From assembly GCF_008370685.1 (NCBI RefSeq), contig NZ_VTZU01000001.1:186001-250000 (forward strand): DNA of 64,000 nt, in the 5' to 3' direction. Under the pieces are notes generated by a model that saw only the letters and a program-made list of their open reading frames with translations, ran no database searches and was not told where the DNA came from. Of the stretch, positions 1 through 8,514 are shown piece by piece. Within the stretch, counting starts at the first letter, position 1. Each line of letters opens with the position of its first letter. The position numbers and the translations under genes are program-made. Origin of the DNA: Aquimarina sp. RZ0 (GTDB taxonomy: Bacteria > Bacteroidota > Bacteroidia > Flavobacteriales > Flavobacteriaceae).

Positions 1-874
1 CCTGATTGATATTTAGTAATTTACCAAAACGCTCTCCGAGACTCCTTACCGTTCCACGCTCGTCTACTCGTGCATATAATAGAGTTTGATCAATAGCCTT
101 GGTGAGTGATATTAACTCTTGCACATTTTCATTTTGAGCTTTTCTTAGCATTTCTGCATGAGCAGCCATATCATTTGCATTTTGCTGGGATATTAAAAGA
201 TTAGAGATTGTTTTTTTTATACTTAGGGCAATTGGTCTAAAAAGAAGAAAGAACTCAGAAATAAGAATAAGAATAATAAGACTAAATACAAAATATTCTA
301 TTTTTTTAAGGCTTGATATTTTTTCTTTCGCTTCTTTCTCATACCGAAATACAATCGCATCCATCTGATCAAGAAAAAGAGGTTCTGTAGCGATTACAGA
401 TGTAAGATGGGGTCTTAGAAGCTCAGGATTTATAGAATCCTTTTTTGTTAATCTGAGGACTTGTAAACTATTTTTGTATATGGTTTCAAAATAAGGCTGT
501 AAGACAAGAAACATTCTCTTAATTTCTGTGCTATCATTTCTTCCTTTTTGTATAGAATCATTGTAGTTTTTAAGATTTCTATGAGAACTCTTCCATAGCT
601 TAATAGTATTTTCTAATGCCGCTAGATATTGCGCTTTTGATTTTTGATTTTTTACATAAGAAAGTAACAAGATTTCTTTGGATAATTTCTGACTGAGCAT
701 CCGCTGTCTGCCAGATATATTGATAATTTTAGAATCATCGATTTGAGAATTCAGATACCTTTGTATAAAAAATTGCCCTCCAATTGTAAACAATCCAATT
801 GCGCCAAGCGCAATAATATAAATCTTACTGAGACGGTTAAAAGTTTGATGATCTAGAGATTCCCTTTTATTCAA
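1..874 (-). CDS. NarX/PilJ-type membrane sensor (partial; probable histidine kinase N-terminus)
   Basis: This gene runs off the left edge, so only its N-terminal ~291 codons are visible. The translation has a TM helix near residues 12-28, then the PilJ/NarX signature ISGRQRMLSQKLSK, a helical periplasmic region, a second TM helix around residues 195-215 and the beginning of what looks like a PAS domain (LYARVDERGTVRSLGERF). PilJ/NarX-type domains (PF13675) bind nitrate or nitrite in NarX and NarQ. The output domain lies outside the window; a histidine kinase is most likely by analogy. The start is TTG: the frame has no ATG between the upstream in-frame stop and the sensor domain. It begins 11 bp after the stop of the DUF4202 gene, so the two are probably cotranscribed. 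It is a candidate partner of the NarL-like regulator at 19597, but that pairing is inferred. Confidence 0.75.
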   Translation of the reverse strand, partial: MNKRESLDHQTFNRLSKIYIIALGAIGLFTIGGQFFIQRYLNSQIDDSKIINISGRQRMLSQKLSKEILLLSYVKNQKSKAQYLAALENTIKLWKSSHRNLKNYNDSIQKGRNDSTEIKRMFLVLQPYFETIYKNSLQVLRLTKKDSINPELLRPHLTSVIATEPLFLDQMDAIVFRYEKEAKEKISSLKKIEYFVFSLIILILISEFFLLFRPIALSIKKTISNLLISQQNANDMAAHAEMLRKAQNENVQELISLTKAIDQTLLYARVDERGTVRSLGERFGKLLNINQ

Positions 875-884
875 TATATTAAGA

Positions 885-1469
885 TTAAGATAATGCTTGT
901 TGAATTAAATGTAACCCTTTTTCTGAATATGGAAGTGCCAACGCAGCGGCATGCCCTTTTTCTGACATTTTATTCCAGGTTTTTTGTAAAATAGAGATTA
1001 CTTTTTCTTCTGTATGTTTCCCTATAAAATCTTGATAATAAAATTGTAGAAAAACAAGACAAATTACGTCTTCTAGTGTTTGAGTATCCGTATCTTTTTT
1101 GAGTTTCTTTTTTTGTAGTAAAAAAGATACCCGATCAATAGTTTCTGTATCATAGCCTACTTCTTCTAGTATTTCTGAAGCTTTTGAAGCGTGAAATTTT
1201 TTGAGTTCTTTTCTCCATGTGAGATACCCTATACGATCCATGGGGTAACTGTCACGTGGTATTTCCCATCTGCATATATGTTGAGAACGTGCAGCAAGTC
1301 TTAAAGCATCAGGAGCATCGGGAAGAAAACTATCTAGTATCTGACTCATGCGTTGCCCGTAGATCAATTCTTTGGAAATCGATTTTTCATTCACAATTTC
1401 CTGATTGGGATCGTTACTATTAGCTTTGTCAAAAAGTTGAAAAGCTTGTTCTAGTTTTGTAGCTGGCAT
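885..1469 (-). CDS. DUF4202 domain-containing protein
   Basis: This is a 194-residue soluble protein with no signal peptide or TM helix. The N-terminal FDKANSNDPN, the helical His-containing stretch AARSQHICRWEIPRDSYP and the length fit the DUF4202 family (PF13875), whose biochemical function is unknown to me. The conserved His and acidic residues hint at a metal-dependent helical fold, but that is speculation. It lies just upstream of the NarX-like sensor gene with an 11-bp gap, so it is likely the first gene of that operon. A Bacteroidota -7 element (TAACTTTG on the minus strand, 1490-1497) lies about 21 bp upstream of its ATG. Confidence 0.7.
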   Translation of the reverse strand: MPATKLEQAFQLFDKANSNDPNQEIVNEKSISKELIYGQRMSQILDSFLPDAPDALRLAARSQHICRWEIPRDSYPMDRIGYLTWRKELKKFHASKASEILEEVGYDTETIDRVSFLLQKKKLKKDTDTQTLEDVICLVFLQFYYQDFIGKHTEEKVISILQKTWNKMSEKGHAAALALPYSEKGLHLIQQALS

Positions 1470-1489
1470 AAAAATGGTTGATTTAGCTA

Positions 1490-1497
1490 CAAAGTTA
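1490..1497 (-). promoter_or_regulatory. -7 promoter element of the DUF4202/sensor operon
   Basis: Read on the minus strand this is TAACTTTG, an exact match to the Bacteroidota -7 consensus TAnnTTTG. It lies about 20 bp before the ATG of the DUF4202 gene. No clear -33 TTTG is visible. Confidence 0.45.
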
Positions 1498-1726
1498 AAA
1501 ATAAAAAGATGTGTTTGAGGAAAGTTTATTATTTCATTTAATAAATATCAACATGTTTTTCTTCTATCATAAAGAACATATCCAGAGTAGTGCCTAAATC
1601 TTTAGAAATTCCGGAAAACGACAAGATTAATGAAGATTCCTGAGTTATACTACTGCTGTTTTAAAAAAAACAAATAAAAAGTGGGGATAGCCCTGCTTAC
1701 AAAATTCTTAGTTTGTTACACATACC

Positions 1727-1897
1727 TTAACCAAAACCAACTAGAGAATATCTACAGGAGAAATCTCCGGATCCGGTAAACGGAAAAGCAATAAGACAAT
1801 CTCTTCTGGTTCTGCAGGGTTGTGCAAAGCCTCCACGGTTGATTTTTTTTTGATTTTTAGTCAATGGCGTTCCTAGGTTTTTAAGTTTTGTTACCAT
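1727..1897 (-). CDS. double-glycine leader cysteine peptide 2 (bacteriocin-like)
   Basis: This is a 56-residue ORF. Its N-terminal half is a classic double-glycine leader (LTKNQKKINRGG at residues 12-23), as processed by C39-peptidase ABC exporters. The predicted core starts FAQPC and has cysteines at residues 28, 34 and 48. The stretch QPCRTRRDC matches QPCWSYKDC in the upstream peptide (pattern QPC-x3-[KR]-DC), so the two are paralogues. It starts 6 bp after the stop of the upstream peptide gene, which indicates one operon. No maturase, exporter or immunity gene is visible in this window. The role could be a bacteriocin-like or signalling peptide; this is inferred from the leader alone. Confidence 0.7.
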   Translation of the reverse strand: MVTKLKNLGTPLTKNQKKINRGGFAQPCRTRRDCLIAFPFTGSGDFSCRYSLVGFG

Positions 1898-1903
1898 AAT
1901 GAA

Positions 1904-2119
1904 TTATATGACATAAATATGACATTTTTTTTTAAAAGCAGATAAATCATCGATCCAAAAACGATTGATGGCAGCACCACAAGGTTCACAAGGACAGTCC
2001 TTATATGACCAACAAGGCTGAAACACCGGGCATCCACTTGAACGACCCCCATGAATAGATTGTTGCGTTTTTTTAGAGATTAGTGTAAGCCCTTCTAAGT
2101 TTAAAATGTTTTTTTTCAT
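1904..2119 (-). CDS. double-glycine leader cysteine peptide 1 (bacteriocin-like)
   Basis: This 71-residue peptide begins with a leader of the form found in flavobacterial bacteriocin-like peptides, ending LISKKTQQSIHGG at residues 13-25. Cleavage after GG would release a core of about 46 residues that starts RSSGC and has six cysteines, five of them packed into GCPVFQPCWSYKDCPCEPC. Such leaders are recognised and cut by C39-peptidase ABC transporters during export. The product could be a disulfide-rich antimicrobial or signalling peptide. It is the first gene of a two-peptide operon. The core resembles no toxin family that I can name. Confidence 0.75.
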   Translation of the reverse strand: MKKNILNLEGLTLISKKTQQSIHGGRSSGCPVFQPCWSYKDCPCEPCGAAINRFWIDDLSAFKKKCHIYVI

Positions 2120-2426
2120 TGTGTAATTATTTAATAATAGTATAGAATATAGGTTGTTAAAGAATAGGAAAAAACAATTTTATGGAGTTTGGGTATGAAT
2201 ATGTATATGAATGAATTAATTACAGTGATCGCTGGTGATTCATAAGTTAGTTGTATGCTTGTATGAAGATTTATTATATATTCACCTGCCTTTAAACATA
2301 GGTGTTAAGGAATCTCATAGAGATTAATTTTTTTCTAAAAGTAGTGATTAAAAAAGGCTATATTATTTTGTAAGAAAGCTGGTTTTTTACGACTACTTTT
2401 GCTAATCCATCATAAAAACCATTACA
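2120..2426. other. intergenic region between divergent genes
   Basis: This 307-bp AT-rich gap separates the peptide operon (minus) from the secreted protein at 2427 (plus). It should hold both promoters. I saw no clear TAnnTTTG element, only a short 5-bp inverted repeat (CACCT...AGGTG) around 2282-2303. No further short GG-leader ORF was recognised here. Confidence 0.5.
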
Positions 2427-3206
2427 ATGAAAAAAACAACCTTATTAGTAGTATGTACAGTATTGATTTCTGTAATAGGAACAGCACAAAAAGCAACAGA
2501 TTTAATAAATGAGTCTATAGTGGCAATAGGAGGTAAACAGAATTTTTATAATCTGGCAAATGTAAATTATGATCTAGAATATCGTACACCACCAGGAGAT
2601 AATGCCATTACACTGCTAGCACATGAAACCTATGCTTTTGATGGAGAACTCTCCCACTCAATTTATAAAGAACACAGTTTAACCGGAGCAAACGGAAAAG
2701 TAATAGAAGGGTATGATGGGACGGATGCCTGGGTAACTTTTGACGGGGTGATTTCTGCCGATGAGAAAGCAAATGGAGTGGCGCGTTTTTTAAGAAAAAC
2801 GAATTACTACTGGTTTGCTATGTTTTTTAAATTAGCAGATCAAGGTGTAAATCACGAATTGTTAGAAGATCAAAAAGTTAATGGAGTTGATTATCATCGT
2901 GTAAAAATTACTTTTGGAGATAAAGTAGGGGATGCACAGGATACGTATGTAGTATATATTAACAAAGAAACAAAGGTAATAGATCAGTTTTTATTTACAG
3001 TTGTAGGTTTTGGAATAACAGACCCATTCCTAATGACCTTTGAATATGAAACAATAGATGGCATTAAAATACCATCAAAAAGAAAATATATCCAGGCAGA
3101 TTGGGAAGGAAAAGTACTTGGAAAAGAATATACGCATACTAATTGGACGAATATTAAATTTAATACAGCGATAGATAAAAGTATTTTTAAAAAACCTGCT
3201 CAATAA
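2427..3206 (+). CDS. secreted LolA-like/DUF6503-type protein
   Basis: This 259-residue protein has a signal peptide (residues 1-20, ending GTAQ). After it come the helical LINESIVAIGG motif typical of flavobacterial LolA-like or DUF6503 proteins and a series of amphipathic beta strands with conserved Trp and Tyr residues. The family has an outer-membrane-lipoprotein-sorting-like half-barrel and is periplasmic. The substrate is not known. The gene stands alone, followed by a weak terminator. The family call rests on overall pattern and length and is moderate. Confidence 0.55.
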   Translation: MKKTTLLVVCTVLISVIGTAQKATDLINESIVAIGGKQNFYNLANVNYDLEYRTPPGDNAITLLAHETYAFDGELSHSIYKEHSLTGANGKVIEGYDGTDAWVTFDGVISADEKANGVARFLRKTNYYWFAMFFKLADQGVNHELLEDQKVNGVDYHRVKITFGDKVGDAQDTYVVYINKETKVIDQFLFTVVGFGITDPFLMTFEYETIDGIKIPSKRKYIQADWEGKVLGKEYTHTNWTNIKFNTAIDKSIFKKPAQ

Positions 3207-3253
3207 GGTTTTTTATATGTTTTATAATTAGTAGTATACAATACTATTTTTTT

Positions 3254-3288
3254 AAGCCTTAGCAGTTGATAATTGTTAAGGTTTTTTT
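3254..3288 (+). terminator. intrinsic terminator after the LolA-like gene
   Basis: The imperfect stem CCTTAGCA...TGTTAAGG (3257-3281) is followed by seven T residues, about 50 bp after the stop codon of the plus-strand gene. Confidence 0.5.
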
Positions 3289-3408
3289 ATCAAGATTAGC
3301 GAGTGACTACATGTGGATTTGTGCTCGGGATATGTTTGTATATTGTTAAAATTAAAGGATCGTGTTAGATCTAATATTTGTAAAAAAGTAGTACTGTTTA
3401 AAAAAAAA

Positions 3409-4026
3409 TTAAATATTAAAAAAACTATTGTCATCATTCGGTGGTTTTGGTTTTTTGACGGTAGTAGAAGTATTGGTTATTGTTTTGGGTTTTGATGTAG
3501 TAGGAGGTGGGGTTACTTTTTTATTAGTAGGTTTTTCAATTGTTTTTTGAGCGTGAACAGGCGTTGTTTTAGCTGGAAATTCTTTTTTAGAGGTCGCTAC
3601 TGTTTTTGAAGCAGTATTGCTCTCATTTTGATTAGGATCCTCACCACGTAGCATCATTTCGTCTTCTTTTTTAAAGGCTAGCATCTCGTCCAAAGTAAAA
3701 TGACGGATAGGGACATCTATAAAGTCTTTTAGTGACTCGATATCATATTTTTGGTATATTTTTTCTAATAAATGTAAAGCTTCTTGTTTAGTAGCATAGC
3801 GTTGTTTATGAACTTTTTGAGGTTCTATTGGATAATCAATTTTCCATTTATTACGAGATATCCATGAGAAATTAACAATGTATGCATTAGTATCATCTTG
3901 TTGAATTTTTATGTAGTTTCCTAAGATTGGAGACATATGATCTAAAAAACCTAATAATTCTTTTGAATTATATTCTTTAACTATAGCGTCTATTTCTTTA
4001 TTTTTATCTAAAACGATTGCTTTCAT
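3409..4026 (-). CDS. T6SS cassette protein with FTLDEM/EMMLRGEDP motif (paralogue A)
   Basis: This 205-residue cytoplasmic-looking protein has no signal peptide. Residues ~50-135 match the product at 7943-8512: shared WKIDYP, HKQ-x-YATK, FTLDEM and EMMLRGEDP. The C-terminal ~70 residues are a Pro/Thr/Lys-rich low-complexity tail. It is the last gene of the cassette after the lipase effector (10-bp gap). Because the same motif follows two unrelated effectors, an adaptor, chaperone or loading factor is more likely than an immunity protein specific to one toxin. An immunity role is not excluded. I do not recognise the family. Confidence 0.7.
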   Translation of the reverse strand: MKAIVLDKNKEIDAIVKEYNSKELLGFLDHMSPILGNYIKIQQDDTNAYIVNFSWISRNKWKIDYPIEPQKVHKQRYATKQEALHLLEKIYQKYDIESLKDFIDVPIRHFTLDEMLAFKKEDEMMLRGEDPNQNESNTASKTVATSKKEFPAKTTPVHAQKTIEKPTNKKVTPPPTTSKPKTITNTSTTVKKPKPPNDDNSFFNI

Positions 4027-4036
4027 AATAATTGTT

Positions 4037-5890
4037 TTAAATTTCTGTGTTTGGAGCGTTTTCTGGTAAAACCAAAGCCTTTTTTAAAAAATCTTTTGCA
4101 TAAGAAGACATAAAGGTTCTGCTTAAGTTATGTGATTTTAGAGATAAATAACCAATACTGCCAGGGATTTCGATCAGGTTTTTTATCAAACTACCTATAC
4201 CATTATATTTACTTAAATCTTGCTCATCCATTAAATTTTTGTTGTTTTTGTCAATTAACAAATAATGCCGATTGATACTTTGAATAAAATCACTCAGTTT
4301 AGACCTTAATTCAATAAATTCAATAACTCCTATACCAAATGTGTGAATATGACTTTGAAAAGATGCATTAAAATCGTTAATGTAAGAAATGTTCTTTTTT
4401 ATTACATTGTTTTTATCTAATTGTATAAGTTGACTTAATAATAACAAAAGAATTTCAGGGTAATTGGTTTGAGTATTTGTAGATGTATTTCCACTGATTA
4501 TAAGGTTTTCTAATTTAGAGATAAAGCTATTATAGTTTTTGGAACTATTTCTACTGTTATACGGATCATTACTAGTAATAACTTCTGATTTTTTAACATT
4601 ATTCTCAAACTTTTTAAATTGTTTAAATTTTCTGTTATTAGGCTCTAACTCAGTATTTTCAATATTTTTAAGAATTTTAATATCGCTTACAAGGAAAGCT
4701 TCAAGAATGTTGAGTAAATAACTACTACTAGGCGTATGTCCTGTATAAAAAATGTCGAGAATTGAATTAACCCAATCAAAACCTATCTCTATTCCTAAAT
4801 CATCATATAGTTTTTTAAACCAATATAGTGCACTATTTTCAACTAAGTCTTCAAAAAAATTCCTATCAGGATCTTGTTGTATTTCATTTAGTTGATTTGC
4901 TATTCTACTTTCTAGTTTAACATATACTGGTGTGGAAAAGTCTTTGACGTTAATTAATTTTCTTTTAAAATTATGAAGCACTGAAGAATTTGATTTATTT
5001 ATAACAGAAATACTCAATTTTGAAGATAGACTTATGACTCTAAAAATATTTGCTAATTGTCTCCAAATTTTAATTAAATCTTCAATATTAAATTTATCAT
5101 CCTTTAACTTTTTAAAGCTTTCAAGAAAAGTTTCAAAATCTAAATCATTAAAATATTGTTTAGCTTTTTTAAAATATATTCTTTTTTTAAACTTTTCTAT
5201 TTGTTCTGCAAGTTTTATAACAGAATGATCGGCAATAACTCTTGCCGTTAAATCGTAATCATTATAAACGTTATAAATCTCGCAATCGTCATGGAGTTTA
5301 CTTTCATCAACTTGATGAGAATCATTAAAAAAAGGAGTGTTTAAATACATAATACTTTTAATAGACCAACTATCTGGAAAATTAGATCTGTTATTAATCA
5401 CCTTTGTAAACTCATTAATAACATTACCTCCATGAGAATGACCAATTAGATGAATGTATACATCTCTAGAATGCCAATTTAGAAATGTCTTGTCTTCTTT
5501 TAGTATTAAATCCGCCAATATATTAGCAGCTTTTGTCCTTTCTTCATCACTATTATCTCCAGACCAAGTAAATTTACTATCTTCTACATAGACTAAATTG
5601 TCATACTCTATTGAAGGGAATTGTAATTGTATATTTTTCTTTATATCTATGACTTCTTTATAAAACCCATTCCCCGTTTCTCTGTCGTTATAATAATCTC
5701 CACTATTAGCATTAACATTAGAGGTGAAATGAAGATTAATAGGGTCAGTAGTACCTGGTACTAATAAAATTAAATTGATAGGGTTTAATGCATTAACAAG
5801 AGGCAAGGAAAAAGATACTTCTTGTCCTGTCTCTAAAAGAGTTCCTTTTGGAGATTGAGTGATTGGAGAATTTGTAGTATCGATATCCAT
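4037..5890 (-). CDS. putative type VI lipase effector (alpha/beta-hydrolase)
   Basis: This 617-residue protein carries an alpha/beta-hydrolase core in its first third: an oxyanion-type strand LILLVPGTTD (residues 40-49) and the nucleophile elbow GHSHGG with Ser152, as in Tle-type T6SS phospholipases. The rest is helical and unassigned. It follows a DUF4280 PAAR-like carrier gene (53-bp gap) and precedes the small FTLDEM protein, in an island with vgrG. It has no signal peptide, which fits delivery by the T6SS spike. Its N-terminus (ITQSPKGTLLETGQE) resembles that of the second effector candidate (ITNSAPPKETIIEVGKE). Lipase activity is inferred from the motif; catalytic Asp and His were not assigned. 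Confidence 0.65.
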   Translation of the reverse strand: MDIDTTNSPITQSPKGTLLETGQEVSFSLPLVNALNPINLILLVPGTTDPINLHFTSNVNANSGDYYNDRETGNGFYKEVIDIKKNIQLQFPSIEYDNLVYVEDSKFTWSGDNSDEERTKAANILADLILKEDKTFLNWHSRDVYIHLIGHSHGGNVINEFTKVINNRSNFPDSWSIKSIMYLNTPFFNDSHQVDESKLHDDCEIYNVYNDYDLTARVIADHSVIKLAEQIEKFKKRIYFKKAKQYFNDLDFETFLESFKKLKDDKFNIEDLIKIWRQLANIFRVISLSSKLSISVINKSNSSVLHNFKRKLINVKDFSTPVYVKLESRIANQLNEIQQDPDRNFFEDLVENSALYWFKKLYDDLGIEIGFDWVNSILDIFYTGHTPSSSYLLNILEAFLVSDIKILKNIENTELEPNNRKFKQFKKFENNVKKSEVITSNDPYNSRNSSKNYNSFISKLENLIISGNTSTNTQTNYPEILLLLLSQLIQLDKNNVIKKNISYINDFNASFQSHIHTFGIGVIEFIELRSKLSDFIQSINRHYLLIDKNNKNLMDEQDLSKYNGIGSLIKNLIEIPGSIGYLSLKSHNLSRTFMSSYAKDFLKKALVLPENAPNTEI

Positions 5891-5943
5891 TTATTTGCTT
5901 GTTTTATAGAGATTTATAAGAGTTCTACTTATTATTTATCAAA

Positions 5944-7905
5944 TTATACAATTGAACTGTTTTCTTCTTCCTCTTCTATAGAATGGGTAATAGCTTTAAT
6001 CTTTACATAGGTTTTATCATTTAAATTACCTCCAGTAGATATTAGGTCTTGACCAGTATATGGTAAACCATCATTTACATAGGTTTCTCCATTTTCAAAA
6101 TTTGGACTAGCACCTTTAATATTAGTAATTACATAAATCCCATCTCCATTTTCTTTATAATTATCTATCATCTCATAATGATTTATTTGATCGGCTAAAT
6201 CTAATTCTACTGTTTTTGTGTTAGCTTTGGCATTGGCTTGAATTACAATATATAATTCGGTATCAATGTCTACTGCACTTTCCATAAATTCTTTTTTATC
6301 AGTATCTGCTACAAAGATTCTCAGTATTCGAGGTTCTAGATTTGTATCATCCCTTGGATCGCTACGACCAGTACCAGAATTGATTCCTGCACCTGTAAGA
6401 TTACTATTTTCATCGTTTTCATCATCTTCTTCCTTAATTTCTCTAATCACATTCGTAAAAACCTCTCCTTTAGGACCCCCATCAGCTACATAACTTAACC
6501 CATCCATTGATGTGTTTAGAGTTGTTAGGTTATTGGATAGTTTATTTAGAGATCCACTGTACTTAGCGCCAATTTTTCCCAAATATTTATTTTTTAAACC
6601 ATCTATAAAACCTCCAAAATCTCCAACTGATTTTAATGTTAATGATGCCTTATCAATATCTTTCTGAAGATCGGTAGATTCTTCTTCGTATTTTTTTAAT
6701 TTTTCGTAATACCCTAATTCTGTAAGTTCTTCATCTATTTTAGTTTGTAGTTGACCATTTAAACTCGATCTTACATTTTTAACCGAAACCTTGGCTTTAT
6801 CTTTTGCACTATTCTTTACCCCAGTCGCCATTACAGTACCTACAGTATCTAGCAATCGTAATGCATTTTGAGCATTTTCATTTTTGTCTAGTCCTATTGT
6901 TTTACTTGTATTGGCTAATGTTTCTAGATGTTCTTTGGCAGTTAGTACTGCCTTACTGTTTGTGTTTTTTGTACCTACTTGATTTTGGCCAGAAGCAGTA
7001 TTACTTACCGAAGGCGTTACTTGGGGAGTATTACTTTTAGGAATTGGTACTTCTCTAATCGTAACTGTGGGTGTGATCTCTGCATTGATAAAATCTTCAT
7101 AGGCTTTAATAGCATCATTGGTTGCTTGGTCGTAGAGAACAGCATTTCGTTTTTCCTCTTCTGCATTTTGCAGGTCTATTTCATCTTTATCCAGATTTAT
7201 TACAGTTGCTGTTTCTACTTCCTCCTTGGGCGGTTTATATGTTGTGCCAGTAATTTTAGCGTCTATTTTTTTTCTGAGTTCGGTAATTTCCTCTTCTAGG
7301 TCTTCAACTGTATTGTCAGTTTCTTTTTTTAATTGGTTTAGTTTTTGAACCTGGGTATCTAATGTAGTCGCAAGATTTGCGGCTTGTGTATTTTCTAATA
7401 CAGGTTTTAATCCATCGAATGCCGCTGTCATTCCTTCTGTTACATCTTTTAGGGTTTCAGTAGTTTTTTTCACCACACTATTGACAGCGCTATTAATTTT
7501 TGCTTTTGCTTTATCTACAATATTTGGTTTTTTGTTTGCTGGTGGAACTGTTTTAACCGGATCAAACTTAAAAGCGATTTTGCCACCATGTGTACATTGT
7601 AGAAAGCTATCTTCTACAAGTGGGGTTTTTTTTTCAGTATTAATCGTTTTTTCTGCTGTTAGCTCCCATTCGCTTGCAATTACAGGAACGCATACCCCAC
7701 ACATTTTACCAACATCACAACTAGGGAAGGGTACTATGTTTGCTCCTGAGATTTTATCTGCTTTTGTAGTAACAGGATTCCCATCAATAAACACACTTTT
7801 GGTCATAGATTGGATAACAGAGGGAGTTTCTCCACCACCAGATTTGTCACACACAATAGAAATCCCTGTGTGCGCAACCCGTACTTCTTTTGTCTCTGTA
7901 GCCAT
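5944..7905 (-). CDS. DUF4280 PAAR-like T6SS spike/carrier protein A
   Basis: This 653-residue protein opens with a DUF4280/PAAR-like domain (residues 1-125) containing CDKSGGG, SVFIDGNPV and the Cys-rich stretch CDVGKMCGVCVP, closing with CTHGGKI. A conserved linker (VDKAKAKIN) then leads to long Ala/Lys/Glu coiled-coil regions. Near residues 430-500 is a motif shared with carrier B: DFGGFIDGLK, GKIGAKY, SMDGLSYVADG. A C-terminal beta-rich domain of about 130 residues, absent from carrier B, ends the protein. PAAR-like proteins cap the VgrG spike and recruit effectors; this one probably carries the lipase encoded directly downstream. Confidence 0.7.
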   Translation of the reverse strand: MATETKEVRVAHTGISIVCDKSGGGETPSVIQSMTKSVFIDGNPVTTKADKISGANIVPFPSCDVGKMCGVCVPVIASEWELTAEKTINTEKKTPLVEDSFLQCTHGGKIAFKFDPVKTVPPANKKPNIVDKAKAKINSAVNSVVKKTTETLKDVTEGMTAAFDGLKPVLENTQAANLATTLDTQVQKLNQLKKETDNTVEDLEEEITELRKKIDAKITGTTYKPPKEEVETATVINLDKDEIDLQNAEEEKRNAVLYDQATNDAIKAYEDFINAEITPTVTIREVPIPKSNTPQVTPSVSNTASGQNQVGTKNTNSKAVLTAKEHLETLANTSKTIGLDKNENAQNALRLLDTVGTVMATGVKNSAKDKAKVSVKNVRSSLNGQLQTKIDEELTELGYYEKLKKYEEESTDLQKDIDKASLTLKSVGDFGGFIDGLKNKYLGKIGAKYSGSLNKLSNNLTTLNTSMDGLSYVADGGPKGEVFTNVIREIKEEDDENDENSNLTGAGINSGTGRSDPRDDTNLEPRILRIFVADTDKKEFMESAVDIDTELYIVIQANAKANTKTVELDLADQINHYEMIDNYKENGDGIYVITNIKGASPNFENGETYVNDGLPYTGQDLISTGGNLNDKTYVKIKAITHSIEEEEENSSIV

Positions 7906-7942
7906 GATCTTAGCTTTTATTTATAATTAAGAGGTATTCTTG

Positions 7943-8512
7943 TTATATCTGTAAATAATTATCTGATTCTGGATTCTTCTTTACAGCATCTATAGGTTCT
8001 TTTTTTATGGGTGCTTTTTTTTGGATTTCTACTTTTGTTTCTGATTGTTTTATGAGTTCCTTTTTTTCTTGAGGAGCCGCTGTTTCTTTAGTTAGGCCTT
8101 CATTTTCTTCTTCTACAAAAGGATCTTCACCTCTAAGCATCATTTCTTCTTCTTTTTTGAATTCGATCATTTCATCCAAGGTAAAATCTTGAATAGGAAC
8201 TTCTGTAAATCCTAGAACATTGTCAATATGTCCAACTTCATATAATTCTCTAATGATGGCAACACATTGTCCTTTGGTGGCGTAGCATTGTTTGTGAATT
8301 TCTCTTAATTTTATTGGATAATCTATTTTCCATAAGAAAGGACTAATTGGATATAAGTATATTTTATATTTAGAAATAATGTTTTCGTAAAGTTTGATTT
8401 CTGTGTATTTATTATTAGATAAATAATTTAATGTATCATCTAATTCTTCATAAGTTTTTTTTTTATCCTTAATGTTAATATTATTAGCAATATCCTTAAT
8501 AAATACTTTCAT
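7943..8512 (-). CDS. T6SS cassette protein with FTLDEM/EMMLRGEDP motif (paralogue B)
   Basis: This 189-residue paralogue of the 3409-4026 product shares WKIDYP, HKQ-x-YATK, FTLDEM and EMMLRGEDP in the middle of the protein, then has a charged, Lys/Glu-rich tail. It starts 2 bp after the stop of the effector candidate at 8515-9879, so the two are translationally linked. The N-terminal ~50 residues differ from paralogue A, which could be where each copy recognises its own partner. The family is not recognised. Confidence 0.7.
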   Translation of the reverse strand: MKVFIKDIANNINIKDKKKTYEELDDTLNYLSNNKYTEIKLYENIISKYKIYLYPISPFLWKIDYPIKLREIHKQCYATKGQCVAIIRELYEVGHIDNVLGFTEVPIQDFTLDEMIEFKKEEEMMLRGEDPFVEEENEGLTKETAAPQEKKELIKQSETKVEIQKKAPIKKEPIDAVKKNPESDNYLQI

Positions 8513-8514
8513 TT

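Noticed and set aside
1545..1665. Minus-strand open stretch reading ESSLILSFSGISKDLG... to a stop near 1546.
   Set aside because: It has no start codon before its middle and follows an in-frame stop; it could be a gene remnant but nothing supports that.
1750..1850. Alternative frame over the second peptide reading ...EALHNPAEPEEIVLLLFRLPDP.
   Set aside because: It lacks a start codon and overlaps the ORF that has a clear double-glycine leader and the correct spacing after the first peptide gene.
7481..7930. Plus-strand ORFs of 75-154 codons opposite the PAAR-like carriers (also 10245-10484 and 11121-11585).
   Set aside because: They are antisense shadows of the carriers' coiled-coil and PAAR-like regions; no promoter or coding signature.
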